Positions 1 through 5,145 are shown, numbered from the stretch's first letter. The stretch: 5,176 nucleotides of DNA from Candidatus Omnitrophota bacterium (GCA_016206995.1 JACQQN010000111.1:1-5176); one strand, 5' to 3'. Numbers and translations: made by a program. Notes: generated by a model from the sequence alone, not told the origin.

Positions 1-560
1 CTTTTGACGGTCAAGCGTTCCAGATACGAGAAATCTTCAACATTCACACGAACCACTTCTCCTTCCTTGACAAATTGAGGTGCAAGAATTTTTAATCCAT
101 TCTCAAGTTCTATTTCTTTGTACGTTGAATCCCGCCCGCCAGCTCCGGGAGGCGCTATGACAACTTTTAAATCCACAAATTTTGGAAAATCAATACTGAT
201 TGGCTGATCACCATCAAAACCGATGTTGATTTCCGCATTTTCTTTGAGAAATAATTCTTGTTTTCCGACTACTTTGGCGGAAAGCGAGTATTGCTCAAAA
301 TTTTCATTGTTCATAAACACAAAATTGTCGCCATCGCGATAAAGATATTGGAGTTTGATGTACCGGACATCCACATTGTCAACTTTTTCTTCGGCACGAT
401 AACTTTTTTCGATGATGTGCCCGTCTTCCACCACTTTTAATCTCAAATTAACGGTCTTGCCAAACTGGCCTGTTCCCTTCATTTCATACGTGAGAACTTT
501 ACAATGCTTGCCATCTAATTGAATAACGTTTCCAACTTTTACTTCAGTAGCCGGAATCAC
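1..560 (-). CDS. efp: Elongation factor P family protein (divergent type), 3' end just beyond the window
   Basis: EF-P binds the ribosome next to the peptidyl-tRNA and relieves stalling at polyproline stretches in the cytoplasm. Seen: 186 codons with no stop, running off the left edge. EF-P proteins are about 185-190 residues, so only a few codons should be missing. The GTG start (558-560) is set by AGGAG (567-571) six bases upstream. The N-terminal KOW-like domain begins MIPATEVKVGNVIQLDGK. The middle OB domain carries the family hallmark YLYRDGDNFVFMNNENFEQ (about residues 73-91). Domain III has the motif GQPISIDFPKFVDLKV, then a shortened DSTYKEIELENG segment and APQFVKEGEVVRVNVEDF, a degenerate form of the EF-P signature (AP where VP is usual). 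The loop that normally presents the modified Lys/Arg reads KGTGQ, with Thr30 in ungapped alignment with E. coli Lys34. Family assignment is firm. Whether this is the sole EF-P or a paralogue cannot be told from the window, and the gene symbol is tentative. Confidence 0.93.
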   Translation of the reverse strand, partial: MIPATEVKVGNVIQLDGKHCKVLTYEMKGTGQFGKTVNLRLKVVEDGHIIEKSYRAEEKVDNVDVRYIKLQYLYRDGDNFVFMNNENFEQYSLSAKVVGKQELFLKENAEINIGFDGDQPISIDFPKFVDLKVVIAPPGAGGRDSTYKEIELENGLKILAPQFVKEGEVVRVNVEDFSYLERLTVK

Positions 561-574
561 TCGCAACTCCTGTC

Positions 575-610
575 AAAAAAAGTTCTTTCACACACCTTAT
601 TTGGAACTTT
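575..610 (-). terminator. Weak hairpin with U-run ahead of efp
   Basis: Reading the minus strand, AAAGTTC (610-604) pairs perfectly with GAACTTT (585-579) across an 18-base loop. The right arm runs into a stretch of seven T in total (581-575), immediately before the efp SD. It could partly terminate transcripts from the upstream membrane-protein gene, or act as a leader structure. The stem is short and AT-rich and the loop is large, so this is a weak call. Confidence 0.3.
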
Positions 611-617
611 CCCTACA

Positions 618-647
618 ATTACAAATTGATAAATCTATTTTTGATAA
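618..647 (-). promoter_or_regulatory. Possible sigma70-type promoter for efp
   Basis: On the minus strand, TTATCA (642-647, four of six matches to the -35 consensus) is followed after 18 bases by TGTAAT (618-623, five of six matches to the -10). Transcription would begin near 611, giving a leader of about 50 bases. The -35 overlaps the final codons of the upstream gene. AT-rich sequence makes chance matches likely. Confidence 0.3.
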
Positions 648-1039
648 GTCAGGCCAACAACTGCGCCAACAGCTAACGATTCAACCATGCCTGCTACAAA
701 CCACGAAATAGCAAGTGCTTGAGGAATGGGAAGCACAACATATGAAACGAGTGAGCACATTGCATTCATTAAAAGCCCGATCCAAAATCCATAACGAAGA
801 CCTTGAGCAAGTTTTGATTTTCCTGCTTCGTAACCTTTGCTGTAAATAAATACGAAAACCGGTGCAAAAATTAAATAACCAAGCCACATGAGTCCCATCA
901 TGCTTTTCATTTCAACTTCAGGGCGCCAAACCGACATGGTTTCCTGATAAAGATCCTTCAGAAAATACCCATGGATCACGAACTCAAGAATCCCAATCGT
1001 TATAAAAACAGCAATACTTGCTTGCAGGAAACGTTTCAT
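635..1039 (-). CDS. Uncharacterised small four-helix membrane protein
   Basis: A 134-residue, very hydrophobic protein with predicted membrane segments at about residues 6-26, 46-66, 82-102 and 108-130, placing it in the inner membrane. The ATG at 1037-1039 has an excellent SD (AGGAGG, 1047-1052) seven bases upstream. Notable residues are the polar start of loop one (FVIHGYFLKDLYQETMSVWRP, residues 20-40, with His23, Trp38 and Arg39), the cytoplasmic stretch SKGYEAGKSK (67-76), and a VLPIPQALAISWFVAG motif (102-117). The layout resembles short hypothetical membrane proteins found in many Gram-negative genomes, with a conserved WRP-like loop and a PIP motif before the last helix. I cannot name a characterised family. 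It is separated from the upstream barrel gene by a strong hairpin, so it may be transcribed on its own, and it lies 74 bp upstream of efp in the same direction. Confidence 0.88.
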   Translation of the reverse strand: MKRFLQASIAVFITIGILEFVIHGYFLKDLYQETMSVWRPEVEMKSMMGLMWLGYLIFAPVFVFIYSKGYEAGKSKLAQGLRYGFWIGLLMNAMCSLVSYVVLPIPQALAISWFVAGMVESLAVGAVVGLTYQK

Positions 1040-1084
1040 CGTCTTCCCTCCTCAATTGGTTTGGTCTTGATCTACACAAGGGAA

Positions 1085-1130
1085 ACAGGTTGCTTTGGCC
1101 ATGCCAATCAAGGCAACCTGTCCTTTTTTC
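1085..1130. terminator. Strong hairpin between the barrel gene and the membrane-protein gene, probably a bidirectional terminator
   Basis: ACAGGTTGC (1085-1093) pairs perfectly with GCAACCTGT (1113-1121). Inside it, TTGGC (1095-1099) pairs with GCCAA (1103-1107) around a CAT loop. On the plus strand the hairpin is followed by CCTTTTTTCTT (1122-1132), a classic U-run. On the minus strand, where the flanking genes are transcribed, only TTTCCC follows. It starts ten bases past the barrel stop codon, so it most likely ends the barrel mRNA, although the better T-tract faces the other way. Its arms share ACAGGT/ACCTGTCC with the palindrome at the right edge of the window, so a decayed REP-like origin is possible. 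Confidence 0.55.
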
Positions 1131-2447
1131 TTAAAGCGGAATCGTCGTTCGCAGTGAAAGTGTGTTATCTGTATAATCAAGACTTGAGATATTTGAGTTT
1201 CTTCTTGAAAACTCGTAATCAAGATGAAGAATCAGCCACTTCCTCAAGCTGTAATCAAATCCTGCCACAAAATCAAACACTTGATCAAAACGTCGGATCA
1301 TATTGGGTGGCGTAATGAGAACCACCGTTGTCCCGGCAACCACAACACGAGCGCCACCATTAATGCCATCATGATACTTATTCGTGCTCACGCGGGCGTC
1401 AATCCGACCCCGAAGTTTTTGGGTAATTAAATGCTTTAATGATGTGGACCATGATTTTTCATCATAGATGGTTGCGGTTGAAAAAGTTGATTCAACGGGG
1501 CGTCTCAAAAAGCCGGCGGAGATAACCGTGCGGTTTGAATTGAAACGCTTCTGGAGCAGAAGATCCGTCACGACGTTTACCCAATCGTTCCGTCCTCGTG
1601 CCGTCTGATTCCGATAATGAAATCCAACCATTGAATTTGTGAACAAACCAAACCAAGGAAGATTTCCTTCATAACCGATGGGAACTTCGTAGTAAATGGT
1701 TTCGCGGGTGTCTATTTTGTTGAAATGAACGTCACCAATTCGTCCGCCGCTGTACACCTCACCATCTTTCAAACGGCGCTTGACGCGTCCATTGTACTTT
1801 GTCTCAACAGAGCTGTACATATCAGCCACGGTCGTTTTAAAATTGCGATCAAGCAGTTGAAAACCACCCTCATACGCCCAATCACCTTGGTTTCGGCCAA
1901 TCAAAGCACTCACGTTATTATCCACGTAAGCAATCTTCTTCGTGAGTGGAGAGCCAGCAATGGCTTCTTCATATTTGAATTGATCACTCGCGCGAACGTA
2001 CACATTCTCTGTCGGCTTTAAATCCGCGTAAACCAAAAACGCCTGATCTTGAGCGTTCTGGCTTCCATATTTTCCATGATACCGAAAGGGCGCTTCATAA
2101 GCGCCACCGATTGCGCCGTAGTCACCGTCGTGGCGGATTTGAAGACCAGGCGTAAATTTCCAAATCGTGTCTGGTTTTTCATTGGACTTCGGCGCATGAA
2201 AGGCATTATCCGTAAAATCAAGACCCGTTTTAAGAAACGGTTTGACTTGAAGGCCGTGTTTCTCGCGGAGATTCTCCTTCGCTTTGACAAAGCCAGTGCC
2301 CTCAACAAAATTTTCGATCCCATCCAACACCCCATCAAACCAATTGCTTGCGCTTGCCCCATCTGCCGCAAACAAAGAACCGGCCGGGACGAGTAAACAC
2401 GCCAAAAGAAAAGATAAACATTTCACTGTTAATTTTGGAAGTTTCAT
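1131..2447 (-). CDS. Outer-membrane beta-barrel protein, BBP2 (DUF2320)-like
   Basis: A 438-residue exported protein. Residues 1-27 are a type I signal peptide (MKLPKLTVK, hydrophobic core, then AGSLFA with cleavage before ADG). Residues 35-62 form a probable amphipathic helix (SNWFDGVLDGIENF). From about residue 66 to the end there are repeated alternating polar/hydrophobic strands. The first block, LDFTDNAFHAPKSNEKPDT...FTPGLQI (about 76-104), and the last, FDYSLRKWLILHLDYEF...NSNISSLDYTDNTLSLRT (about 397-434), match the start and end patterns I recall for putative beta-barrel porin 2 proteins. Some of those sit in exopolysaccharide export loci, but no polysaccharide gene is visible here. 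The C-terminus ends in IPL rather than a terminal aromatic. Start choice: the ATG at 2445-2447 has GGAGGA eight bases upstream and begins a proper signal peptide. A 50-codon in-frame extension to 2597 would overlap the upstream gene and bury the signal peptide. It probably shares a transcript with the secreted-protein gene 52 bp upstream. Substrate unknown. Confidence 0.85.
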   Translation of the reverse strand: MKLPKLTVKCLSFLLACLLVPAGSLFAADGASASNWFDGVLDGIENFVEGTGFVKAKENLREKHGLQVKPFLKTGLDFTDNAFHAPKSNEKPDTIWKFTPGLQIRHDGDYGAIGGAYEAPFRYHGKYGSQNAQDQAFLVYADLKPTENVYVRASDQFKYEEAIAGSPLTKKIAYVDNNVSALIGRNQGDWAYEGGFQLLDRNFKTTVADMYSSVETKYNGRVKRRLKDGEVYSGGRIGDVHFNKIDTRETIYYEVPIGYEGNLPWFGLFTNSMVGFHYRNQTARGRNDWVNVVTDLLLQKRFNSNRTVISAGFLRRPVESTFSTATIYDEKSWSTSLKHLITQKLRGRIDARVSTNKYHDGINGGARVVVAGTTVVLITPPNMIRRFDQVFDFVAGFDYSLRKWLILHLDYEFSRRNSNISSLDYTDNTLSLRTTIPL

Positions 2448-2499
2448 GATTGGCTTCCTCCGTAATGGATAAAATATGAACATGTTAAATACGCCTAGG

Positions 2500-3051
2500 T
2501 TACGATTCGATGATAAAGGAACCATCAAAACCAAGATCGCGGAGCGATGATTCGATGTTGCTTCGATTGGCGTCGCTTTGATCTTCTCGAAAGGCATTTA
2601 CCTGATCTCGAAGTGTTGCATCGTTGATCGTCCGTGTACCACTCGCGCGGTCGATGTCAGAGCCGGAAACATAAGTACCGTCGGTGCGAAAACCAGTTGG
2701 GTTTTGGACAGAATCACCAAAAATGTAACTTCCTGTCACTTCGGCAGGATCCATAAACCAATTAGGATCCGAAAACTCATCGGGGCCTAGGGTTCCCGCA
2801 AAAAACCGCACAAAATCAAACCCTCCACCTGTGCTGGCGGGCGTAGACTCACCCACCCCTGCGTCGGAACCGGAAGGAGAAACTGGTTTGACCATTTCGT
2901 CGATTTTTCCGGAAGCAACATCCTGCGCAACTTGCTGCGCAAATTGATCAATATAATATTGTGCTTCATCGGCGAAAGAACCTGCTGGAATATTGCATAA
3001 TACGAAAACAGCGGATAGCAAACACACGCTTCGGATCCATTTTCTTTTCAT
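2500..3051 (-). CDS. Secreted acidic protein of unknown function
   Basis: A 183-residue protein with a clear type I signal peptide (MKRKWIR, hydrophobic core 8-22, then PAGSFA with cleavage before DEA at about residue 27/28), so it is released to the periplasm or outside. The mature part of about 156 residues is acidic. It starts with a helical stretch (DEAQYYIDQFAQQVAQDVASGKIDEM in outline, 28-53), then a Ser/Gly/Pro-rich linker (56-77), an aromatic segment FDFVRFFAGTLGPDEF (78-93), a Gly/Ser/Thr-rich probable beta region (100-140), and a final helical part with LRDQVNAFREDQ and IESSLRDLGFDG. It has no cysteine after the signal peptide. The ATG at 3049-3051 has GGGAG seven bases upstream. 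It is first in a probable two-gene unit with the barrel protein, and both signal peptides end in similar PAGS(L)FA segments. A periplasmic or surface partner of the barrel is the natural guess, not shown. No family recognised. Confidence 0.85.
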   Translation of the reverse strand: MKRKWIRSVCLLSAVFVLCNIPAGSFADEAQYYIDQFAQQVAQDVASGKIDEMVKPVSPSGSDAGVGESTPASTGGGFDFVRFFAGTLGPDEFSDPNWFMDPAEVTGSYIFGDSVQNPTGFRTDGTYVSGSDIDRASGTRTINDATLRDQVNAFREDQSDANRSNIESSLRDLGFDGSFIIES

Positions 3052-3128
3052 AATATTTCTCCCGATTTGAAGTGAATGAAATGGTAGGATGAAAGGTAAA
3101 AAGCCATCTTGGGAACAACGCGATTCAA
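3048..3128 (-). CDS. Possible 26-residue leader ORF upstream of the secreted-protein gene
   Basis: Downstream of the promoter, GGGGAGG (about 3138-3144 on the plus strand) precedes a TTG codon (3126-3128) by nine bases. This opens an ORF reading (M)NRVVPKMAFYLSSYHFIHF and KSGEIL. Its TGA stop overlaps the ATG of the secreted protein in the arrangement ATGA, which is typical of translational coupling, and the SD of that gene lies inside the leader ORF. It could be a leader peptide controlling the downstream gene. It could also be chance, since it is short, starts with TTG and cannot be supported by codon usage alone. Confidence 0.35.
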   Translation of the reverse strand: MNRVVPKMAFYLSSYHFIHFKSGEIL

Positions 3129-3150
3129 AGCTTGTTTCCTCCCCTTAGTT

Positions 3151-3161
3151 TAACGGCGTTA
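3151..3161. promoter_or_regulatory. 11-bp palindrome at the minus-strand transcription start
   Basis: TAACGGCGTTA is a perfect inverted repeat of two 5-bp arms around a central base. It abuts and overlaps the -10 element (3161-3166) and covers the predicted transcription start. That is the standard position for a repressor operator. The arms are short, so chance cannot be excluded. Confidence 0.3.
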
Positions 3162-3189
3162 GTGTAAAACGTCATTTTTTTCCTGTCAA
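3161..3189 (-). promoter_or_regulatory. Near-consensus sigma70-type promoter for the secreted-protein/barrel genes
   Basis: On the minus strand a perfect -35 TTGACA (3184-3189) is followed after exactly 17 bases by TACACT (3161-3166), a four-of-six -10 that keeps the key TA and final T. The spacer includes a run of seven A. Transcription should start near 3154, leaving about 100 bases of leader before the ATG at 3051, long enough for the putative leader ORF. Confidence 0.7.
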
Positions 3190-3194
3190 CCCGT

Positions 3195-3207
3195 GATTTT
3201 CAAAATC
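3195..3207. promoter_or_regulatory. 13-bp AT-rich palindrome just upstream of the -35
   Basis: GATTTTCAAAATC is a perfect inverted repeat of two 6-bp arms around a central C. It lies five bases upstream of the minus-strand -35, at roughly -41 to -53. This fits an activator site or an UP element contacting the alpha subunit of RNA polymerase. Assignment rests on position and symmetry only. Confidence 0.3.
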
Positions 3208-3242
3208 TTCAGTAAACAATTTGAATTCGCGACCAACCCCCC

Positions 3243-3321
3243 ATTTCTCACATTTCTCATATACATAACGACCATTCTCACCAATGCATGAGTCGCTTTT
3301 CCACAAACCAAAGATTTCTCA
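3243..3321 (+). repeat. Cluster of four TTTCTCA-like direct repeats
   Basis: ATTTCTCA occurs at 3243-3250, 3252-3259 and 3314-3321, with a near copy CATTCTCA at 3273-3280. The copies end at 3250, 3259, 3280 and 3321, so the last three are spaced 21 and 41 bases, close to two and four helical turns. The final copy lies at the -35 position relative to the -10 candidate of the plus-strand genes. This suggests a regulator-binding array, though the family is unknown. Confidence 0.4.
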
Positions 3322-3341
3322 TGTGATCAAGCCATATTTCC

Positions 3342-3347
3342 GATAAT
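3342..3347 (+). promoter_or_regulatory. Candidate -10 element for the plus-strand genes
   Basis: GATAAT matches five of six -10 bases and sits 25 bases before the ATG at 3373, implying a very short leader. No good -35 is present 16-18 bases upstream (TCATGT). Instead the last TTTCTCA box overlaps that position, which would fit an activator-dependent promoter. Confidence 0.25.
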
Positions 3348-3372
3348 AAAATCAAAAAGCGGAAACATTACG

Positions 3373-3741
3373 ATGAAAACTCTATTGGGTAGAATAAAGA
3401 TCGGCATGGCGGCAGGATTTGTTCTAGCTTTGCTCACGACTTTGTGCGAAATGTTCGGTTTGGGTGAGATTCAACCCATTCAATTTATTCTTCGTTTTTT
3501 GGGCGGTCCTCCCGCATACCTTGCATGGCAAATTGGCCGGATAGAGTGGCTTGCGTGGGTGTTCTTTTTTGTGTACTGGATGTTGGTCGGTATGGTTTTC
3601 GGGTTGTTGTTTCAACATACGTCGCTTCAACGAGCGACTTTGACAATTTGTTTTTTGGTTTTGCTTGCTATCATCCATCGAACCGCACAGATTTATATGA
3701 ATTCAGAAGTCGAGTTAGTGGCCTTTGGTTTGAAAGAATGA
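3373..3741 (+). CDS. Uncharacterised small three-helix membrane protein
   Basis: A 122-residue hydrophobic protein with predicted membrane segments at about residues 9-29, 58-80 and 88-106. A further hydrophobic patch with GGPPAYLAWQIGR (44-56) may be a re-entrant or surface loop. The N-terminus is basic (MKTLLGRIK) and His102-Arg103 lie near the end of the last helix. The SD in front of the ATG is weak (GCGGAA about nine bases upstream), so initiation may be inefficient or the gene little expressed. It is followed after 37 bp by the large membrane-anchored protein gene with a much better SD, so the two probably form an operon. No family recognised. A small inner-membrane partner of the downstream protein is an inference from position only. 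Confidence 0.82.
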   Translation: MKTLLGRIKIGMAAGFVLALLTTLCEMFGLGEIQPIQFILRFLGGPPAYLAWQIGRIEWLAWVFFFVYWMLVGMVFGLLFQHTSLQRATLTICFLVLLAIIHRTAQIYMNSEVELVAFGLKE

Positions 3742-3762
3742 ATTTAATATTTCCCACTACAG

Positions 3763-3781
3763 AAAGGAGCGGGTTGTCTTG
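3763..3781 (+). promoter_or_regulatory. Ribosome binding site deciding a TTG start
   Basis: AAAGGAG (3763-3769) lies nine bases before the TTG at 3779-3781. No in-frame ATG or GTG is better placed, and starting here gives a basic N-terminus followed directly by a hydrophobic export signal. This supports TTG as the true initiator of the 447-residue protein. Confidence 0.75.
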
Positions 3782-5122
3782 AATTTTAAAAAACGTTGGT
3801 CTCTTTCTTTTTGGATCACAGCAGGATTTTTTGCAATTTTCTTTTTCACTTTCCCTTTATTTTTTGCCAGCGGATTCGATAGCGATCCCGGCTGCGCGCA
3901 AATGACAAGTGTCGTTCCGTTCGCAGTTCATCCAGCGTGTCAGCACGAGCAAGAAATGTGTTCATGTAAAACAACGGGTGAGTGGCCCGACGTCTGGCAC
4001 GAAGTTGGGGAAATTGAAGACGTTCAGATGAAGATCATGGGAGAAGTCGAATACACAGAAAACAAACAAGAGGCCCGGCGGGATGTGCTTGCTTTTCGGA
4101 AAAGCGACGAAACGAGCGTCAAACGAGGAGATGCCACGAGCGTGGAAGATGCCGCCGTTGGTGAAGCAGGTTACTTGAGGTGGCATTCAGAAATGGAGGG
4201 GGCATTTGTTGCCTTCGATGCCGCAGTTCCTTGGGGGTTTGCGAATGACCCTGAGAAAAAAGGAACCTTGGAACATAAGGCACTTCTTGTTTTTCATCAA
4301 GGGTTTTGTCGGGTCCGGCTTGATGGATGGGCCGATATGGTGACAGACCCAAAGGCAGAGTTCCAAGATGGGGTGCTGCGTTTTAATGAATACCACTGGG
4401 CTGATGCGCGAAAGGCGCTTATTTATAACGATCATCTTGGTTTTGACCACGGTGCGGCGGCTTTTAAGGAAAAACTCTTGCAAGTTGCACGAGAGATTGA
4501 CACTTATCTGAAGCAAAACAAAACTTGCGAAGGATTTTTTACGGCATCACCAAAAATTCTCGAAGTTCACGTTGTTGGAACGCCCAAAGATTATGATGCC
4601 TCGCGAGCAACCACACTTCGACTGAAGTTTCAAAACATCGGGCGAAGGGATGGCCACTTCGACGCGCAAATCGATGGGTGTGGTGACGCCGCCACCGCAG
4701 GTTATTTCACTGATACCTACACAAACAGAGTGGCTTCAGTAAATCCCGGTGAAACGAAGACGAACGATCTCGTCGTGTATTTTTCCGAGCAAGCGCCACG
4801 AAACATGACGTGCACATTAAGTCTCAAGTACTCTTTCATCAGCTGGAGCTTGGACAACAAACGTATCGAGTTTGAGGATAAACGCGAAATTAAACTCAAG
4901 CGAGAGCTTCCCAAGGACGAACCTGAGCCAGTTGTCGAGCCGCTTCCAAGTCAGGCACCTCCTCCGCAAGTTTCATCCAAAGGCCCAACGGGACACAAAC
5001 CCCCACTTTCGCTCGGTTTGGTCCCTTTAGGGGCTTGGATTTTGAAGAAGTTCTGGCCGATTTTTGTGATTGGTGGAATCGGCGCATTTGGTTATTGGAT
5101 TTATCGATTCAAAGCAAAGTAA
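3779..5122 (+). CDS. Cysteine-rich type I membrane protein with probable Ig-like domain, function unknown
   Basis: A 447-residue protein starting at TTG. Residues 1-6 are basic, 7-29 very hydrophobic (signal peptide or anchor; possible cleavage after FFA at 30), and 31-415 exoplasmic. All eight cysteines (39, 54, 61, 63, 177, 250, 301, 345) lie in that part, enough for four disulfides. Segment 66-130 is polar and charged. Residues 132-205 contain beta-like stretches rich in Trp and Phe. An amphipathic helix lies near 226-246. Residues about 257-373 read as a beta-sandwich of Ig/CARDB-like type: LEVHVVG, TLRLKFQNIGRRDGHFDAQIDGC in outline, then VNPGETKTNDLVVYF, then MTCTLSLKYSF, with Cys301 and Cys345 positioned to bridge. 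A Pro/Glu-rich stalk (378-408) leads to a membrane helix at about 419-441 and a basic tail RFKAK. It is probably in an operon with the small membrane protein 37 bp upstream. I do not recognise the family. A receptor, adhesin or envelope-assembly role are all open. Confidence 0.87.
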   Translation: MNFKKRWSLSFWITAGFFAIFFFTFPLFFASGFDSDPGCAQMTSVVPFAVHPACQHEQEMCSCKTTGEWPDVWHEVGEIEDVQMKIMGEVEYTENKQEARRDVLAFRKSDETSVKRGDATSVEDAAVGEAGYLRWHSEMEGAFVAFDAAVPWGFANDPEKKGTLEHKALLVFHQGFCRVRLDGWADMVTDPKAEFQDGVLRFNEYHWADARKALIYNDHLGFDHGAAAFKEKLLQVAREIDTYLKQNKTCEGFFTASPKILEVHVVGTPKDYDASRATTLRLKFQNIGRRDGHFDAQIDGCGDAATAGYFTDTYTNRVASVNPGETKTNDLVVYFSEQAPRNMTCTLSLKYSFISWSLDNKRIEFEDKREIKLKRELPKDEPEPVVEPLPSQAPPPQVSSKGPTGHKPPLSLGLVPLGAWILKKFWPIFVIGGIGAFGYWIYRFKAK

Positions 5123-5145
5123 CGTTGGTTTTTATTTGATAAAAA

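Larger units (their letters stand above)
3052..3372. other. Divergent intergenic control region
   Basis: This 321-bp stretch separates two divergently transcribed envelope gene sets. Apart from the short leader ORF at its left end it shows no gene. The left half holds the minus-strand promoter, two small palindromes and a roughly 100-base 5' leader. The right half holds four copies of a TTTCTCA-like box and a weak plus-strand -10 element. The arrangement fits joint regulation of both sides by a DNA-binding protein, but no regulator gene is present in the window. Confidence 0.6.

Noticed and set aside
258..440. A 60-codon plus-strand frame at the left edge
   Set aside because: It is antisense to the EF-P gene, whose family identity is clear.
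971..1315. A 114-codon plus-strand frame spanning the hairpin at 1085-1121
   Set aside because: It runs antisense to two supported genes and through the terminator hairpin, with no SD and no recognisable protein features.
2018..2396. Open frames of 115-117 codons on both strands inside the barrel gene
   Set aside because: They lie entirely within the barrel gene in other frames, have no SD and show basic, low-complexity translations typical of shadow frames.
2394..2447. Possible lipoprotein signal (LLAC at residues 14-17) in the barrel protein
   Set aside because: The cysteine lies inside the hydrophobic core and is followed by more hydrophobic residues. The later AGSLFA/ADG site fits signal peptidase I better.
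2448..2597. A 50-codon N-terminal extension of the barrel gene starting at 2597
   Set aside because: It overlaps the end of the secreted-protein gene, has no good SD and would place the signal peptide internally. The ATG at 2447 has a strong SD and begins a proper signal peptide.
4187..4516. A 109-codon minus-strand frame within the large membrane protein gene
   Set aside because: Antisense shadow with no SD. The plus-strand frame has the export signal, cysteine pattern and membrane helix of a real protein.
3779..5122. Calling the large protein a HAP2/fusexin fusogen
   Set aside because: Only the membrane topology and a generic Ig-like cysteine layout agree. The N-terminal half is shorter than in known fusexins and lacks the recognisable HAP2 signature.
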